Positions 1 to 8,632 of a stretch of DNA of 35,331 bases are shown one piece after another (the stretch's first letter is position 1; each line of letters starts with the position of its first letter). The position numbers and the translations under genes are program-made. The stretch covers positions 1 through 35,331 of the IMG/VR virus record IMGVR_UViG_3300036791_000055; one strand, 5' to 3'. The notes beneath the pieces are model-generated. The model was not told the origin of the DNA. It made no database searches and worked only from the letters and a program-made list of their open reading frames with translations. The DNA comes from a virus.

Positions 1-1157
1 CAAATATAAACTGGAGTTGGACGATTAAAGTTGATATCGTGAGAGACTCCAATGCTGTCATTAACCGTTACTGTTATGCTGCCGAATGTATCAATACCAG
101 CAGCTTTCAATAGCCATATTTGTTCAGCAATGATCTGAGGATCGCCACCATAAGCAATCACCTCAATACTATGTGGCGGTCTACCATCACTATCTGCTAC
201 ATCATTTTCATTCTCATAGACTTGACAATTCAATATACCTGGAACATTCTGTAACAGGTTAGCACGTATGGCTTCAAGTGTAGCAGCGCCTAGTCTGAAG
301 ACACCTTTGTCATATCTTACTCTCAGTTCATCATCTGTCTCTAGATTGCGGCCTGATTGGCCAGGAACAATATTGTTAACATCAGTCCAATTGTTCATAG
401 TAGAAACAATTTGGGTTAGATTGCCAGCAGATACATCAACAGGCCCAAATACTTCAGCAGTGAAATTACCTGGAGAACCTATCACAGTAATTTGAATATT
501 GGTTGATAATTGTAGGGCAAACGGAATAGATTCAAGTCCATATATGCGAATGAAATTAGCATTCAGTTCTATTTCCAAACCACTAGACAATAACAATACA
601 GATAGGTTCTGAGCTATCAGAAGTGCGCTATCGCCAGCAACACAAGTATAGGAATACACAATTGTGCTGATTTGTATCCAGTATTGATTGCCTACAATAG
701 CATCATTCACCCCGACAGTAACATCAATTGCTTGTTGTCTAGAGATTGTAACGTCAGCATCCAACAAGAAACTATCCTGTGTGCTGCTATTGCGAATAAT
801 ACTCCCAGCAGGAATAGATGTAGTCTCAACTCCATAACAGACACACCAAGCTGCTGATCTCTGTGCAAATAATCTACGAACACCAGCAAACGATACAGCA
901 TGATCAAGATTAACGCCAGTGGCAGATATGGGATACATAGCATGATAGACCGCTTCTGCTAATTCCCAAAGTGTAGCTTCACGTTCTGCGAAGGTATCAA
1001 TGAATTGTCCTGTAATAGAATCAGGTCGTGTCTCGAAAGTAATTCCAAGAGTTGTGTTGAGAGTATTGATTATCATTTGCCTTATTTCAGGCAACCGCAT
1101 TCTGCTGAAGCCAGTGGGCAAAATTCCATATGCTGTTGGATTAATTAGGTCAGACAT
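1..1157 (-). CDS. Baseplate J-like protein, 3' end outside the window (partial)
   Basis: An uninterrupted reading frame runs from an ATG at 1157 off the left edge, giving about 385 visible residues. The N-terminus reads MSDLINPTAYGI, followed by a helical segment (REATLWELAEAVYHAMYP) and then ATGVNLDHAVSFAGVRR. This pattern is typical of the baseplate J / Mu gp47 / T4 gp6 family, which forms the wedge ring around the hub. The start overlaps the 3' end of the gp25-like gene by 8 bp, and the gp25-then-J order is standard in contractile tails. The family is 350-450 residues long, so most of the protein is visible. Function rests on family pattern plus position. Confidence 0.85.
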   Translation of the reverse strand, partial: MSDLINPTAYGILPTGFSRMRLPEIRQMIINTLNTTLGITFETRPDSITGQFIDTFAEREATLWELAEAVYHAMYPISATGVNLDHAVSFAGVRRLFAQRSAAWCVCYGVETTSIPAGSIIRNSSTQDSFLLDADVTISRQQAIDVTVGVNDAIVGNQYWIQISTIVYSYTCVAGDSALLIAQNLSVLLLSSGLEIELNANFIRIYGLESIPFALQLSTNIQITVIGSPGNFTAEVFGPVDVSAGNLTQIVSTMNNWTDVNNIVPGQSGRNLETDDELRVRYDKGVFRLGAATLEAIRANLLQNVPGILNCQVYENENDVADSDGRPPHSIEVIAYGGDPQIIAEQIWLLKAAGIDTFGSITVTVNDSIGVSHDINFNRPTPVYI

Positions 1158-1548
1158 TTATGTTCCTATTTACTTCCAATTGAAAGCTATCGCTTATAGG
1201 TCCAAGTTCTGTCTCCGCATCATATGTAATACGCAAAGTGCGCATCTTTCTATCCCAATCCATAGCAAACGCATCCACCCTAATAACATCAGGCACAGAA
1301 TTGATATGGCCACGAATGATAGATTCAACTGCGCTAAGGCGAGGGTTCTTAATGAGTATTTCCTCCAGATATGGGACTCCAAAGGTAATGTCAAGGAACC
1401 ATTCTCCCAGGAACGCCAGAAGATTGATCTTAATTTGCTGAGCAACTCTATCTGCGCCCTCAATAGAAAAGATGGAATACTTAACAGCATCAGATTTGCT
1501 GAATACAAGATCGTGGTCCAATCTATTCAATGCGAGATCATAGCTCAT
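1150..1548 (-). CDS. gp25-like baseplate wedge protein (W family)
   Basis: 132 residues from the ATG at 1548. The start MSYDLALNRLDHDLVF is like that of gp25/W proteins. The central EGADRVAQQIKINLLAFLGEWFLD, and the following GVPYLEEILIKNP, are the family's conserved core (helix then strand ahead of the EPR-like turn). T4 gp25 and P2 W link the inner baseplate to the sheath and seed sheath polymerisation. A longer TTG start at 1599 is possible, but it would overlap the preceding membrane-protein gene deeply; the ATG lies 4 nt after that gene's stop. The gene sits directly upstream of the J-like gene. Confidence 0.85.
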   Translation of the reverse strand: MSYDLALNRLDHDLVFSKSDAVKYSIFSIEGADRVAQQIKINLLAFLGEWFLDITFGVPYLEEILIKNPRLSAVESIIRGHINSVPDVIRVDAFAMDWDRKMRTLRITYDAETELGPISDSFQLEVNRNINV

Positions 1549-1552
1549 GATG

Positions 1553-1735
1553 CTACCAATATCCCCACCAACCGAGCCTAGGCCCACCAAGTAATCCAAA
1601 CAACAAGATAATAACGATCACAAAGAATATGATACCAATAGGACTGTATGGCTGATATGGAACAGGAGAGGTGCTATAGTGATAACCTCCACCAAATATG
1701 AGTAACAGAACAAGTATGATAAGTATGATCGTCAT
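1553..1735 (-). CDS. Small two-segment membrane protein (DUF3309-like)
   Basis: 60 residues. Residues 1-17 (IILIILVLLLIFGGG) and about 33-49 (IGIIFFVIVIILLFGLLGG) are hydrophobic, separated by a Tyr/Pro-rich turn (YHYSTSPVPYQPYSP), and the protein ends in WWGYW. The layout resembles small DUF3309-type membrane proteins. The ATG overlaps the stop of the upstream fibre gene (ATGA). Its place inside the baseplate operon could suggest a lysis-related role such as a holin or pinholin, but no sequence feature decides this. Function is unknown. Confidence 0.6.
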   Translation of the reverse strand: MTIILIILVLLLIFGGGYHYSTSPVPYQPYSPIGIIFFVIVIILLFGLLGGPRLGWWGYW

Positions 1736-2163
1736 GGCCTATTCCTTATCTGATCTTCCAGAGCGGCAATCCTCGCAGATAGATCATTTATTATTCCAAC
1801 AAAATCAAATTCTACTACAGCAGCAAACGATCCTGTGTTTGTATTTGGAGTAGTGTTCAATGGAACCCATTGGCTACTATTTGGATCTGAATACCACATA
1901 TAAGTCTGAGTGTTGACGCTATCAAACCACAAGGTTCCAACGACAGGAGATGAAGGTGCAGTATCACTAATCGTTATTGCTCTTTGATACGCTCCTGGCC
2001 CGCCAATCGCTAGTATTGTCGCTGCTGCTCCCGCAGTTCCACCCTTGCCATAGTATAGAGTATCATCACGCTCATTGTAACAAACCTCGGCATTAGCCAA
2101 AGCAGATGGCGGGCCAGCAGCACCAGCAGCAGCGCGTCTCTTGATGCGTAATACATCCGCCAA
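1732..2163 (-). CDS. Short tail fibre/tip protein, paralogue of the next gene's N-terminus
   Basis: 143 residues starting at a TTG inside TAATTG, the stop/start junction with the upstream fibre gene. The N-terminus MADVLRIKRRA followed by LANAEVCYNERDDTLYYGKG repeats the N-terminus of the larger fibre almost residue for residue, so both probably plug into the same baseplate site. The middle (SDTAPSSPVVGTLWFDSVNTQTYMWYSD) resembles a short receptor-side repeat common in phage fibres. The C-terminus (FDFVGIINDLSARIAALEDQIRN) is a predicted coiled coil. It may be a short fibre or an alternative tip; receptor unknown. Confidence 0.7.
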   Translation of the reverse strand: MADVLRIKRRAAAGAAGPPSALANAEVCYNERDDTLYYGKGGTAGAAATILAIGGPGAYQRAITISDTAPSSPVVGTLWFDSVNTQTYMWYSDPNSSQWVPLNTTPNTNTGSFAAVVEFDFVGIINDLSARIAALEDQIRNRP

Positions 2164-3330
2164 TTAAAACGTCCCACAATCCAAAGTTATGCCATCAATT
2201 GTTCCGCCAGTAATTGCTACAGCAGTAGCATTCTGCAAAGCCATTGATCCTAAGCCAGCAATATCAGCATTTGGTATAGTCGCACTAGCAGTAAATGCTG
2301 ATGTGCCATTACCTTTGACATATCCTGTAAGTGTTGCTGCCCCTGTGCCTCCCCATTGCACTCCCTGAACAGAACCTTGCCAAGTTCCAGTAGTGATAGT
2401 GCCCAATGTCGTAATAGTTGCTTGACCGACATAGGTGCTAGCAATATCAATAGTATCAACACCAACAGTTATACGATTGGCTGTTCCATTAGCATCAATA
2501 GTATTTCCAGTCTTAGTCAGGCCTTGCCCGGCATTAAGCTGTCCAGCACCACTGAATTGAACCCAAGTAACATTTGTGGTTCCTAAAGTGCCGCCTTGAT
2601 CAACTGTGCAAAGCCATCCAGTATCAGGATTTTGTGTTCCGCTCTCTACAAATACATAGGCGCTAATGAGTTCTGTCCAAGTATCAGCATCTGTAGCGCG
2701 CGGCCATCCGCCAGCAGCAACAGTATAGATACCATTGGCAGATGCTGTTGTTTGATCTTTGACCAATACTCGATCAAATGGAGCTAATGCTACTCCATCA
2801 ACGGTTTGTGTTCCTGATAGTGTAATGGTGGTAGTTGTTGCCACTCTTACAGATGCTTTGGCATCTAGTCCTTGAGCAGTAAGATCAACATATGCTTTAG
2901 TTGCTGCTTCTTGCGGATTTGTTGGATCCAATAGTCCAGTAATCTTGTGTGAGTTCCACGACACATCTACATTGGGAGGCTGGAATTGATCAAGTCTATT
3001 AGCAACAACTTGCGCCGCTGTTTGATAGCCAGAAGGATTACTAGCAGCGTAACGACTAGTGTCCGTTGGATGAACATGATCGAAACGAGACCAAAGTGTT
3101 CCAGTTCCAGGAACAGCAGAAGCGCCATTCATTAGTGGATTGGAACCAGATCCCATTCCAGATCCACCAATAGGCACTACAGTAGTGGCTGATCCTCCTG
3201 CGCCGCCTGTTCCTTCTCCATAGTAAAGGGTATGGTCAACTTCATTGTAGGCAATCTCCGCATTAGCCAAGCTTGCTGGCGCGCCAGGAGAACCTGTTGC
3301 TCTGCGCTTAATGCGAAGAATATCAGCCAT
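2164..3330 (-). CDS. Tail fibre protein
   Basis: 388 residues. The N-terminus (MADILRIKRRA ... ANAEIAYNEVDHTLYYGEG) is shared with the short fibre downstream. A fibre linker follows (FDHVHPTDTSRYAASNPSGY), then ATKAYVDLTAQGLDAKASVRVAT, a motif common in T4-type and other phage fibres, then a Gly/Thr-rich beta region ending TGGTIDGITLDCGTF. It probably binds the host surface. The ATG overlaps the stop of the spike gene (TAATG). The small size suggests a short fibre rather than a long jointed one. No chaperone or enzymatic domain was seen. Confidence 0.8.
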   Translation of the reverse strand: MADILRIKRRATGSPGAPASLANAEIAYNEVDHTLYYGEGTGGAGGSATTVVPIGGSGMGSGSNPLMNGASAVPGTGTLWSRFDHVHPTDTSRYAASNPSGYQTAAQVVANRLDQFQPPNVDVSWNSHKITGLLDPTNPQEAATKAYVDLTAQGLDAKASVRVATTTTITLSGTQTVDGVALAPFDRVLVKDQTTASANGIYTVAAGGWPRATDADTWTELISAYVFVESGTQNPDTGWLCTVDQGGTLGTTNVTWVQFSGAGQLNAGQGLTKTGNTIDANGTANRITVGVDTIDIASTYVGQATITTLGTITTGTWQGSVQGVQWGGTGAATLTGYVKGNGTSAFTASATIPNADIAGLGSMALQNATAVAITGGTIDGITLDCGTF

Positions 3331-4145
3331 TAGAAATTGCCTCCATCAAGTATATCTCCAGTAATGGCTAACACTCTAGTCCAAGCAGCGTCCATTCGAC
3401 CATATGCTAAATGATTTTGTGGGGCTTCACTTCCCCAACTATCTCCTGGCGGCCCCTGTGGGCCAGGTGGTCCTGCAGGTCCTGGTGGTCCTTGTGAGCC
3501 TCCACCACTAACCTTAGAGTCAACATAGGCTTTAGTTGATGCGTGTAATGGAGAAGATGGAGCGCGCGCTAGAGTTACATCAGAGTTGGCTACTTGAATG
3601 TTACCAAATGCACGAGGTTCTGCATCAGGCATAGTTGTAGTTGCAGCACTACCAATATTGCCAAGAGTTATGTTAGAGGCACCAACAGTAATAGCATCAT
3701 CTGGTGTTACTCTAATCTGAGTATTATTGAAGCGTAGGACAACGTCTTTAGGATCGGCGACCGTCCCCTTATAGGAGCATCCGGCTATACCGATGCTGTC
3801 CGAAAGATCGAATTGACGAGGGTCATCTGGAAATGCTAGATTGCCGTCTAACCAATTCTCTATTGAGCGTTGCTGAACAGCTAGCATTATTCCATCACCA
3901 GGCTGTAGAGGCATGGTGAATGAATTCTTGCCGCCATTAGAAGCAGGCCACAGTATTGGCACTTCAACTATTTGTGGTCCGTCTAACGGCGTATCATCGG
4001 GTAGCCTCTTGGGGATAGATACCTTCACAACCGCTCTATTTCGAGCAGCATCATATGACACAATAGTAGCAGGCAAATTTGTATTGACTTGAGCAAGCCT
4101 TTGCTCAATAGATTGATTGATTGCGTCAACTAATTCTTCATACAT
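3330..4145 (-). CDS. Gp138-type membrane-piercing spike with collagen-like segment
   Basis: 271 residues. Residues 1-150 fit the Gp138 N-terminal OB-fold family: LPATIVSYDAARNRAVVKVSI, IVEVPILWP, MPLQPGDGIMLAVQQRSIENWLDG. These proteins form the central spike tip under the hub. Residues 219-236 are Gly-X-Y collagen-like triplets (GPPGPAGPPGPQGPPG). A fibre motif (HASTKAYVDSK) precedes them, and the tail ITGDILDGGNF resembles the fibre's C-terminus. The spike therefore seems extended with fibre-type modules. Start and stop overlap its neighbours (TAATG), between hub and fibre, the expected place. Confidence 0.85.
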   Translation of the reverse strand: MYEELVDAINQSIEQRLAQVNTNLPATIVSYDAARNRAVVKVSIPKRLPDDTPLDGPQIVEVPILWPASNGGKNSFTMPLQPGDGIMLAVQQRSIENWLDGNLAFPDDPRQFDLSDSIGIAGCSYKGTVADPKDVVLRFNNTQIRVTPDDAITVGASNITLGNIGSAATTTMPDAEPRAFGNIQVANSDVTLARAPSSPLHASTKAYVDSKVSGGGSQGPPGPAGPPGPQGPPGDSWGSEAPQNHLAYGRMDAAWTRVLAITGDILDGGNF

Positions 4146-5137
4146 TAGTTTACTGCCATAAGGTCAGATGCTTCCAAGTCATCTTCTGGCGCGCCGCTGC
4201 GTGATGGAATACCACCCTTTGTTTTGGAGTCACCAGCAATAGGAGCGGCTGGATCGACAACCTTCATTTCTGATATCCAATCTCCCTCATGACTATCACC
4301 AGTGTGCTTAATCTCATGAACTCTGAACACTCCATCTACAAAACGACTAGTCAATTTGATTCGATCACCAGGATTAATCATAGGCATCAACAGTGACTTT
4401 ACTTGCCAGCCTTCATATTCCTTTTTGGCTTTTGCTTTCTTAGCCTTTGTTGATGTTACTCCTGTCAATACTGATCCACCACCAGCAGAGTGTCTTGCTT
4501 TGCGTATTCGTTCTGGACTATAGATTAATCCTGAGTCGAGAGCAAGTTCAATACCTTGTCGAGTTGTTACCATTCCTTGCTGTATGACTTGTAGATTACC
4601 ATTCTGAACAGACCATTCTAATCCTGTGCCTTGTGTTACTTTATCAAGCAGGCCAGAAGCAGGTCCGTGATAAGACAAGCCATTCTTCCATACTCTTTCT
4701 GGAGCATTACTCGGCAAAGTCAGCGGCAACCCCATCTGTTTGGATACATCCTTGAGCACGCTTGTTGACTTAATGTTGGTCGAATAGCCAACTGATATAG
4801 TTGTATCACGCATCTCTTGTGTGCCATCGCCAAGTTCAAATTCAGTAATGATATCTGCCTTATCAAATTTGGACCAAGCATACGTTACATTTCCTTTGAA
4901 CAGCATTAATGGTCCAGCATCTTCTGCATATCCTGCATACAAAACAATTCTGGTATCAGGCTTCTCAAGTTGGGCTCTTGTATCCTTCTTCAAGTTCCAT
5001 ACTTTGATTGTGCTTGTGTTTGGGTTCTTTTTGATTGTCTTTTGTATGTCAAACGAAATGTGCAAGTCTGTAATCTCAAGACCCTTGTCTTGACCCTTCG
5101 TTCCTACCAACAAACGATATACTCTATCAAACAACAC
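4145..5137 (-). CDS. Baseplate hub protein (Mu gp44 / T4 gp27-like)
   Basis: 330 residues. The N-terminus (GLEITDLHISFDIQKTIKKNPNTSTIKVWNL) is the conserved opening of the hub family in Pam3- and Bcep-like phages. The later stretch TRQGIELALDSGLIYSPERI and INPGDRIKLTSRFVDGVFRVHEIKHTGDSHEGDWISEM match the C-terminal hub domain. The trimeric hub joins tail tube to spike. The start is a GTG at 5137 with GGGAG about 10 nt upstream; it overlaps the plug gene by 11 bp. Confidence 0.85.
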   Translation of the reverse strand: MLFDRVYRLLVGTKGQDKGLEITDLHISFDIQKTIKKNPNTSTIKVWNLKKDTRAQLEKPDTRIVLYAGYAEDAGPLMLFKGNVTYAWSKFDKADIITEFELGDGTQEMRDTTISVGYSTNIKSTSVLKDVSKQMGLPLTLPSNAPERVWKNGLSYHGPASGLLDKVTQGTGLEWSVQNGNLQVIQQGMVTTRQGIELALDSGLIYSPERIRKARHSAGGGSVLTGVTSTKAKKAKAKKEYEGWQVKSLLMPMINPGDRIKLTSRFVDGVFRVHEIKHTGDSHEGDWISEMKVVDPAAPIAGDSKTKGGIPSRSGAPEDDLEASDLMAVN

Positions 5138-5498
5138 TTGGTGCTGTTCTCCCGTATGTCTCTATCATTCCAGCATCAATTATTTCTTGTTCAAATTGAT
5201 AACATAATTGAAATACTCCTGATGTAAAGCCATCTCTTGGTATTGGTCCACTTACATCATTAGCGCATAAGGCCCAGAGTTCTCCTGGTGGCATTTCTGC
5301 GTATCTGAATTGATACGTCAAGGGATAGTTTGGAACCAACGATATGCCATCGACAATAGAACTATAAGCGGAATTGCGGATGGCCATGGTCCAGTATTGA
5401 CCTGAATCATTCCAATCGAGCACAATGTAAAATAGAATGTCATCCAACGTTGCTTCTATTGCCTGGCTATTCCAATCTTGCACTTCCAATGTAATCAT
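5127..5498 (-). CDS. Baseplate plug protein (Pam3 gp18-like)
   Basis: 123 residues. Strands such as ITLEVQDWNSQAIEATLDDILFYIVLDWNDSGQYWTM and NYPLTYQFRYAEMPPGELWALC fit the Pam3 baseplate plug family, found between adaptor and hub in many contractile tails. GELWAL followed by PIPRDGFTSG is typical of the C-terminal half. The plug closes the tube end before injection. The start overlaps the upstream stop (TAATG). Assignment is from family pattern and gene order. Confidence 0.75.
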   Translation of the reverse strand: MITLEVQDWNSQAIEATLDDILFYIVLDWNDSGQYWTMAIRNSAYSSIVDGISLVPNYPLTYQFRYAEMPPGELWALCANDVSGPIPRDGFTSGVFQLCYQFEQEIIDAGMIETYGRTAPSVV

Positions 5499-6157
5499 TA
5501 GTGTGGACCTACAAGATGAGTTCCAAATTTAGCATCAGATGCTTTTGCACCTCTCAATGCTAGGCTTTCTTGTGGTTCTTGTGAACTATCTCCACTCTTG
5601 CCAGAACGTCTTTCAGTTTGTCCTGTTTTACCTTTACCATCATCTGCTGCTTTGTCTGGCGGTAGTTGTGATTCCTTTAGTGCTACCTTCTTGATCTTGC
5701 GCAGACTAGCATTTATGTCTAACCAATTGCCGCCTACATTGCCTGCTTGTCTATTGATGGACAGATTAGTAAAGGCCATGTCTTCATATTTGCCAAGTCC
5801 TGTATACACAGTAATTGGCTGACGAGCCTTATGCATTGTCCGCAATTGATCAATAGCATTAATCAATTTGGTGGATGTTGTCATTAGACTATCAAATGGA
5901 TTACCTGATCCAGTGAATCCACTCAATATCAAACCGAAACTTTTGCTAGCAGATATTGCTCCTGTGATTGTTAGTTCTTCATTGTTCTGAGTAATATGAT
6001 CTGTTACATCTTCATTACCATCCTCAATTGGATACTTTGTTACCTCAGAAGGCAACACAAGATTTTCTGTGACCATCACATCAAGATAGAGATAGCCAAG
6101 TTGACTTTGTTTAGTTTGATAGAACAACGAGAAAGGATTACCGATGCTACCGCTCAT
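5498..6157 (-). CDS. Baseplate/tail adaptor protein (Dit-like N-terminal domain)
   Basis: 219 residues. Residues 20-160 (LGYLYLDVMVTENL ... DVTDHITQNNEELTITGAIS ... RQPITVYTGLGKYEDMAFTNLSINRQ) match the Dit-like N-terminal domain found directly after the tape measure in many myophages. From about residue 170 the chain is charged, low-complexity and probably disordered (DKAADDGKGKTGQTERRSGKSG). It probably caps the tail tube at the baseplate and contacts the tape measure C-terminus. The ATG overlaps the tape measure stop (ATGA). Confidence 0.7.
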   Translation of the reverse strand: MSGSIGNPFSLFYQTKQSQLGYLYLDVMVTENLVLPSEVTKYPIEDGNEDVTDHITQNNEELTITGAISASKSFGLILSGFTGSGNPFDSLMTTSTKLINAIDQLRTMHKARQPITVYTGLGKYEDMAFTNLSINRQAGNVGGNWLDINASLRKIKKVALKESQLPPDKAADDGKGKTGQTERRSGKSGDSSQEPQESLALRGAKASDAKFGTHLVGPH

Positions 6158-7965
6158 TGTGTAGCCTTCTCAGATCGCGGTATAGCGTTCTGTATTTCTC
6201 TTGACACTGATCCCAAGAATTGATTGCCAACCTTACTCAACCCATCCATAATCTTACTTGCTAGTGTATTGCCGTCTGTATCTCCTGTTACGGTGATAGT
6301 ATTGTTTTGTGTCAATTGAGTATTGACATTATTTGTAGATGGTCCAGCAGCGCCAGGTTTATCCCAAGGCATCACTTGCGCGCCAGGAGCAGGAGCACTT
6401 ATTGGATTACCTTGGTCATCTCGTGGTATCATTGCTCCTTGCTGAAAGAATTTAACAATGCTGTCCCACAATCCTCCAGTAAGAGATGGAGTTTGCCCAG
6501 GATGAGCAGCATCCCATTCACGTCGTTTCTTTTCAGCATCTTCTATTTGTTTGTCTTGCGGAACTGAGTCTCCACTTACTTGACCAGCAGGACCAGCAAA
6601 CAATAGTGGTGCTAGTCTAGCAAACCACATAAGCAATCCGCCAATTTTACTACCACCAGGTTTACTTTCTCCTGGCGCTCCAGCCGCTCCAGGTTTGCCT
6701 CCACCCTCAATTGCTGATTTAGTGCTAATTGCAGCAGCTGCTATTCCAGCCAAATTCCATAGCAGCTTAGCAAAACTGATTGCATTCCAAGCAACAAATC
6801 CAGCAGTAATAGCAAGTATGATCTTTTGTGTTGAGTCGAGAGAGGTTGTTATTTCTGATATTGCTTTAACAATAGGGTTCTCCATGAAGGCTTTCTTCAT
6901 GTCCTCAAATGGACCGGCCCACGTTCCAATTAGAGATGGTTTGCCTTGGAACCAATACCACAAGTCTTGTATAGCAACAGCAACAGCAGCAACAGCGGCA
7001 GCTATAGCAATCCAAGGTAGCCATGCTGCCCAACTAACAATAGCAAGTCTAGCAGTTAGATAAATTTGACGAACAAGTAACGGCCCAAGAACAACGCCAA
7101 TAGCGATACTGACTAATTCAATAGCTTGTTTGAGACCACCCAATAGGGTGATCAAATTCTTAATCCAAGTAGATGCTGTGCTAAATACAAACCATATGAT
7201 TTTGCCTAGTGCTGAGAAGCCTCCACTAGCTTTCCATAGTTCAGCAGCAGCAGCAGCTAATTGATTCTTTATTCTAACAAATACAACACTAATTTTGACT
7301 GGCATTTTATCAAACTCAGCATTAAGCTGAGCATTGGGCTTTACTAGCCAATCAATAATAGTTTCGCCAGTTATCTTTCCTGACTTACCTAGCTCCATTA
7401 ATGCTTCGCGCGAGAGGCCAGAAGCCTGAACTAACTCACGAGATATGCCTGGTATATCTAGCAATACACCAATCTGTCTTGGACCGAAACGACCAAGACG
7501 CATACCGCGTTGCATAGCATTCAAGGCTTCGTGCATTTCCTCAGCGGATGCACGACCAACCCTCAGAGACTTGTATACATTCTCCGTTGCTGTGAGCAGT
7601 TCTTCTTGACTAACTTTTGAATCATGACTGTCATTCAGAAACTCTCTGAATGTGCTGGCGATCTCATTATACTCGACACCGAGTTTCTGTGCTGTGTTAA
7701 ATAGAGTGTCTGTTATTACTTGAACATCATCTGTGCTTCTTGCTACTTGCGCAATTTGAATATTAAGCCGCATCATTTCTTTGCCGGCATTGACTACTTC
7801 TTTGACATACTCTCCTATTTTGTCAATAGCAAAATAGAGCCCAAACATTTTGCCTGCTTCTAATACCAGGCCTTTAATATGCTCAACGCCCTTCTCATAT
7901 GCCTGTAGCCCAGACATATCTGCCTTGAAGTCTAGGACAGTAGTGAGTTCTCTAACAACAGCCAA
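6154..7965 (-). CDS. Tape measure protein
   Basis: 603 residues. The N-terminal third is amphipathic helix, with EYNEIASTFREFLNDS and LNAMQRGMRLGRFGPRQIGVLLDIPGISRELVQASGLS typical of phage tape measures. Hydrophobic segments follow at about 245-345 and 375-410, then a Gly/Pro-rich linker and a polar tail (NTQLTQNNTITVTGDTDGNTLASKI). At about 1.5 angstrom per residue it would set a tail near 90 nm. The start is a TTG at 7965 inside TAATTG, directly after the end of the frameshifted chaperone frame, with AGGAG 10 nt upstream. The next ATG would cut 16 conserved-looking residues. Confidence 0.88.
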   Translation of the reverse strand: MAVVRELTTVLDFKADMSGLQAYEKGVEHIKGLVLEAGKMFGLYFAIDKIGEYVKEVVNAGKEMMRLNIQIAQVARSTDDVQVITDTLFNTAQKLGVEYNEIASTFREFLNDSHDSKVSQEELLTATENVYKSLRVGRASAEEMHEALNAMQRGMRLGRFGPRQIGVLLDIPGISRELVQASGLSREALMELGKSGKITGETIIDWLVKPNAQLNAEFDKMPVKISVVFVRIKNQLAAAAAELWKASGGFSALGKIIWFVFSTASTWIKNLITLLGGLKQAIELVSIAIGVVLGPLLVRQIYLTARLAIVSWAAWLPWIAIAAAVAAVAVAIQDLWYWFQGKPSLIGTWAGPFEDMKKAFMENPIVKAISEITTSLDSTQKIILAITAGFVAWNAISFAKLLWNLAGIAAAAISTKSAIEGGGKPGAAGAPGESKPGGSKIGGLLMWFARLAPLLFAGPAGQVSGDSVPQDKQIEDAEKKRREWDAAHPGQTPSLTGGLWDSIVKFFQQGAMIPRDDQGNPISAPAPGAQVMPWDKPGAAGPSTNNVNTQLTQNNTITVTGDTDGNTLASKIMDGLSKVGNQFLGSVSREIQNAIPRSEKATQ

Positions 7966-8612
7966 TTAGGGATTACTCCTGACGCGCTGCATCTCTCTGT
8001 GTTCAACTGCACTCTTCAAGTCAAGCAAGGCATTGAGCTTTAGCAAATCAATGATGTCGACAACTCCACTCTTCACATCTGCCAGCGATACTATACCCTC
8101 CATTATTGGGCGCCAAATAAACATTTCTTCAACAAAATCTTCACGCAGAACACCTAGTGGATCGCCTCTGACGCCAGTTGGGCCTTCCCAATAAGGGTTC
8201 TGCCTCGCGTAAAAAGCTCTTCATAATTGACCTTCAATACTTCAAAGATCAATGCTACAACATCGAATATCGAACCATCTGTTGCTCTATTCAACAAATG
8301 CTCTTCGAGTTTAGCAGCTGGTTCTCCTTCAATAACAACAGAAATGAACTCAGGATTGAGCACCTTTCTAGTCAGCTCAATTAGAGAGTCACCATCCAAG
8401 TTGCGTGATATTTTGTCAATAGCTTCAGTCATATTCTTGTCTCTTACCTCTTGGGGTAAGCTGCGGTCATTAGCCTCCACGAATTGAGCGATCGGAGCCA
8501 GAAACTTTTTTTGTATGTCTCCCAGTATCTTCATAGACAAGAATACATCAAAGCGTCTGATGTAGAATTTAGTCCCATTATCTAGTTCAAATTCATGACG
8601 AGACGGCGGCAT
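7966..8612 (-). CDS. Tail assembly chaperone, long form by -1 frameshift (join 8612..8211, 8211..7966)
   Basis: After the short form's stop at 8154-8156, the -1 frame is open to a TAA at 7966-7968, directly ahead of the tape measure start. It reads YARQNPYWEGPTGVRGDPLG, then VLREDFVEEMFIWRPIMEGI and a charged helical tail. There is no start codon of its own and the -1 frame is closed by TGA just upstream, so ribosomes must shift between about 8220 and 8154. A run of five T on the coding strand (8215-8211), read CTT-TTT in frame 0, is the likely slip site. The product would be about 134 + 81 residues, like lambda gpG/gpGT. The exact slip position is inferred. Confidence 0.75.
8154..8612 (-). 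CDS. Tail assembly chaperone, short form
   Basis: 152 residues, between tail tube and tape measure, the classical place for the G protein. The beginning (RHEFELDNGTKFYIRRFDVFLSMKILGDIQ) and the helical middle (NMTEAIDKISRNLDGDSLIELTRKVL) fit phage tail assembly chaperones of the myovirus type. ATG at 8612 has GGAG 6 nt upstream. The 3' end carries a frameshift into the -1 frame, described separately. The protein is expected to coat the tape measure during assembly and to be absent from virions. Confidence 0.8.
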   Translation of the reverse strand: MPPSRHEFELDNGTKFYIRRFDVFLSMKILGDIQKKFLAPIAQFVEANDRSLPQEVRDKNMTEAIDKISRNLDGDSLIELTRKVLNPEFISVVIEGEPAAKLEEHLLNRATDGSIFDVVALIFEVLKVNYEELFTRGRTLIGKAQLASEAIH

Positions 8613-8632
8613 GAATACTCCATCTCAAAATG

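Noticed and set aside
1000-1581. A 193-codon plus-strand frame opposite the gp25-like and J-like genes
   Set aside because: It lies wholly antisense to two well-supported baseplate genes, has no ribosome-binding site, and its peptide looks like no known protein.
1732-3330. Diversity-generating retroelement acting on the fibre genes
   Set aside because: No reverse transcriptase and no template/variable repeat pair were found; the shared N-terminus is a simple duplication.
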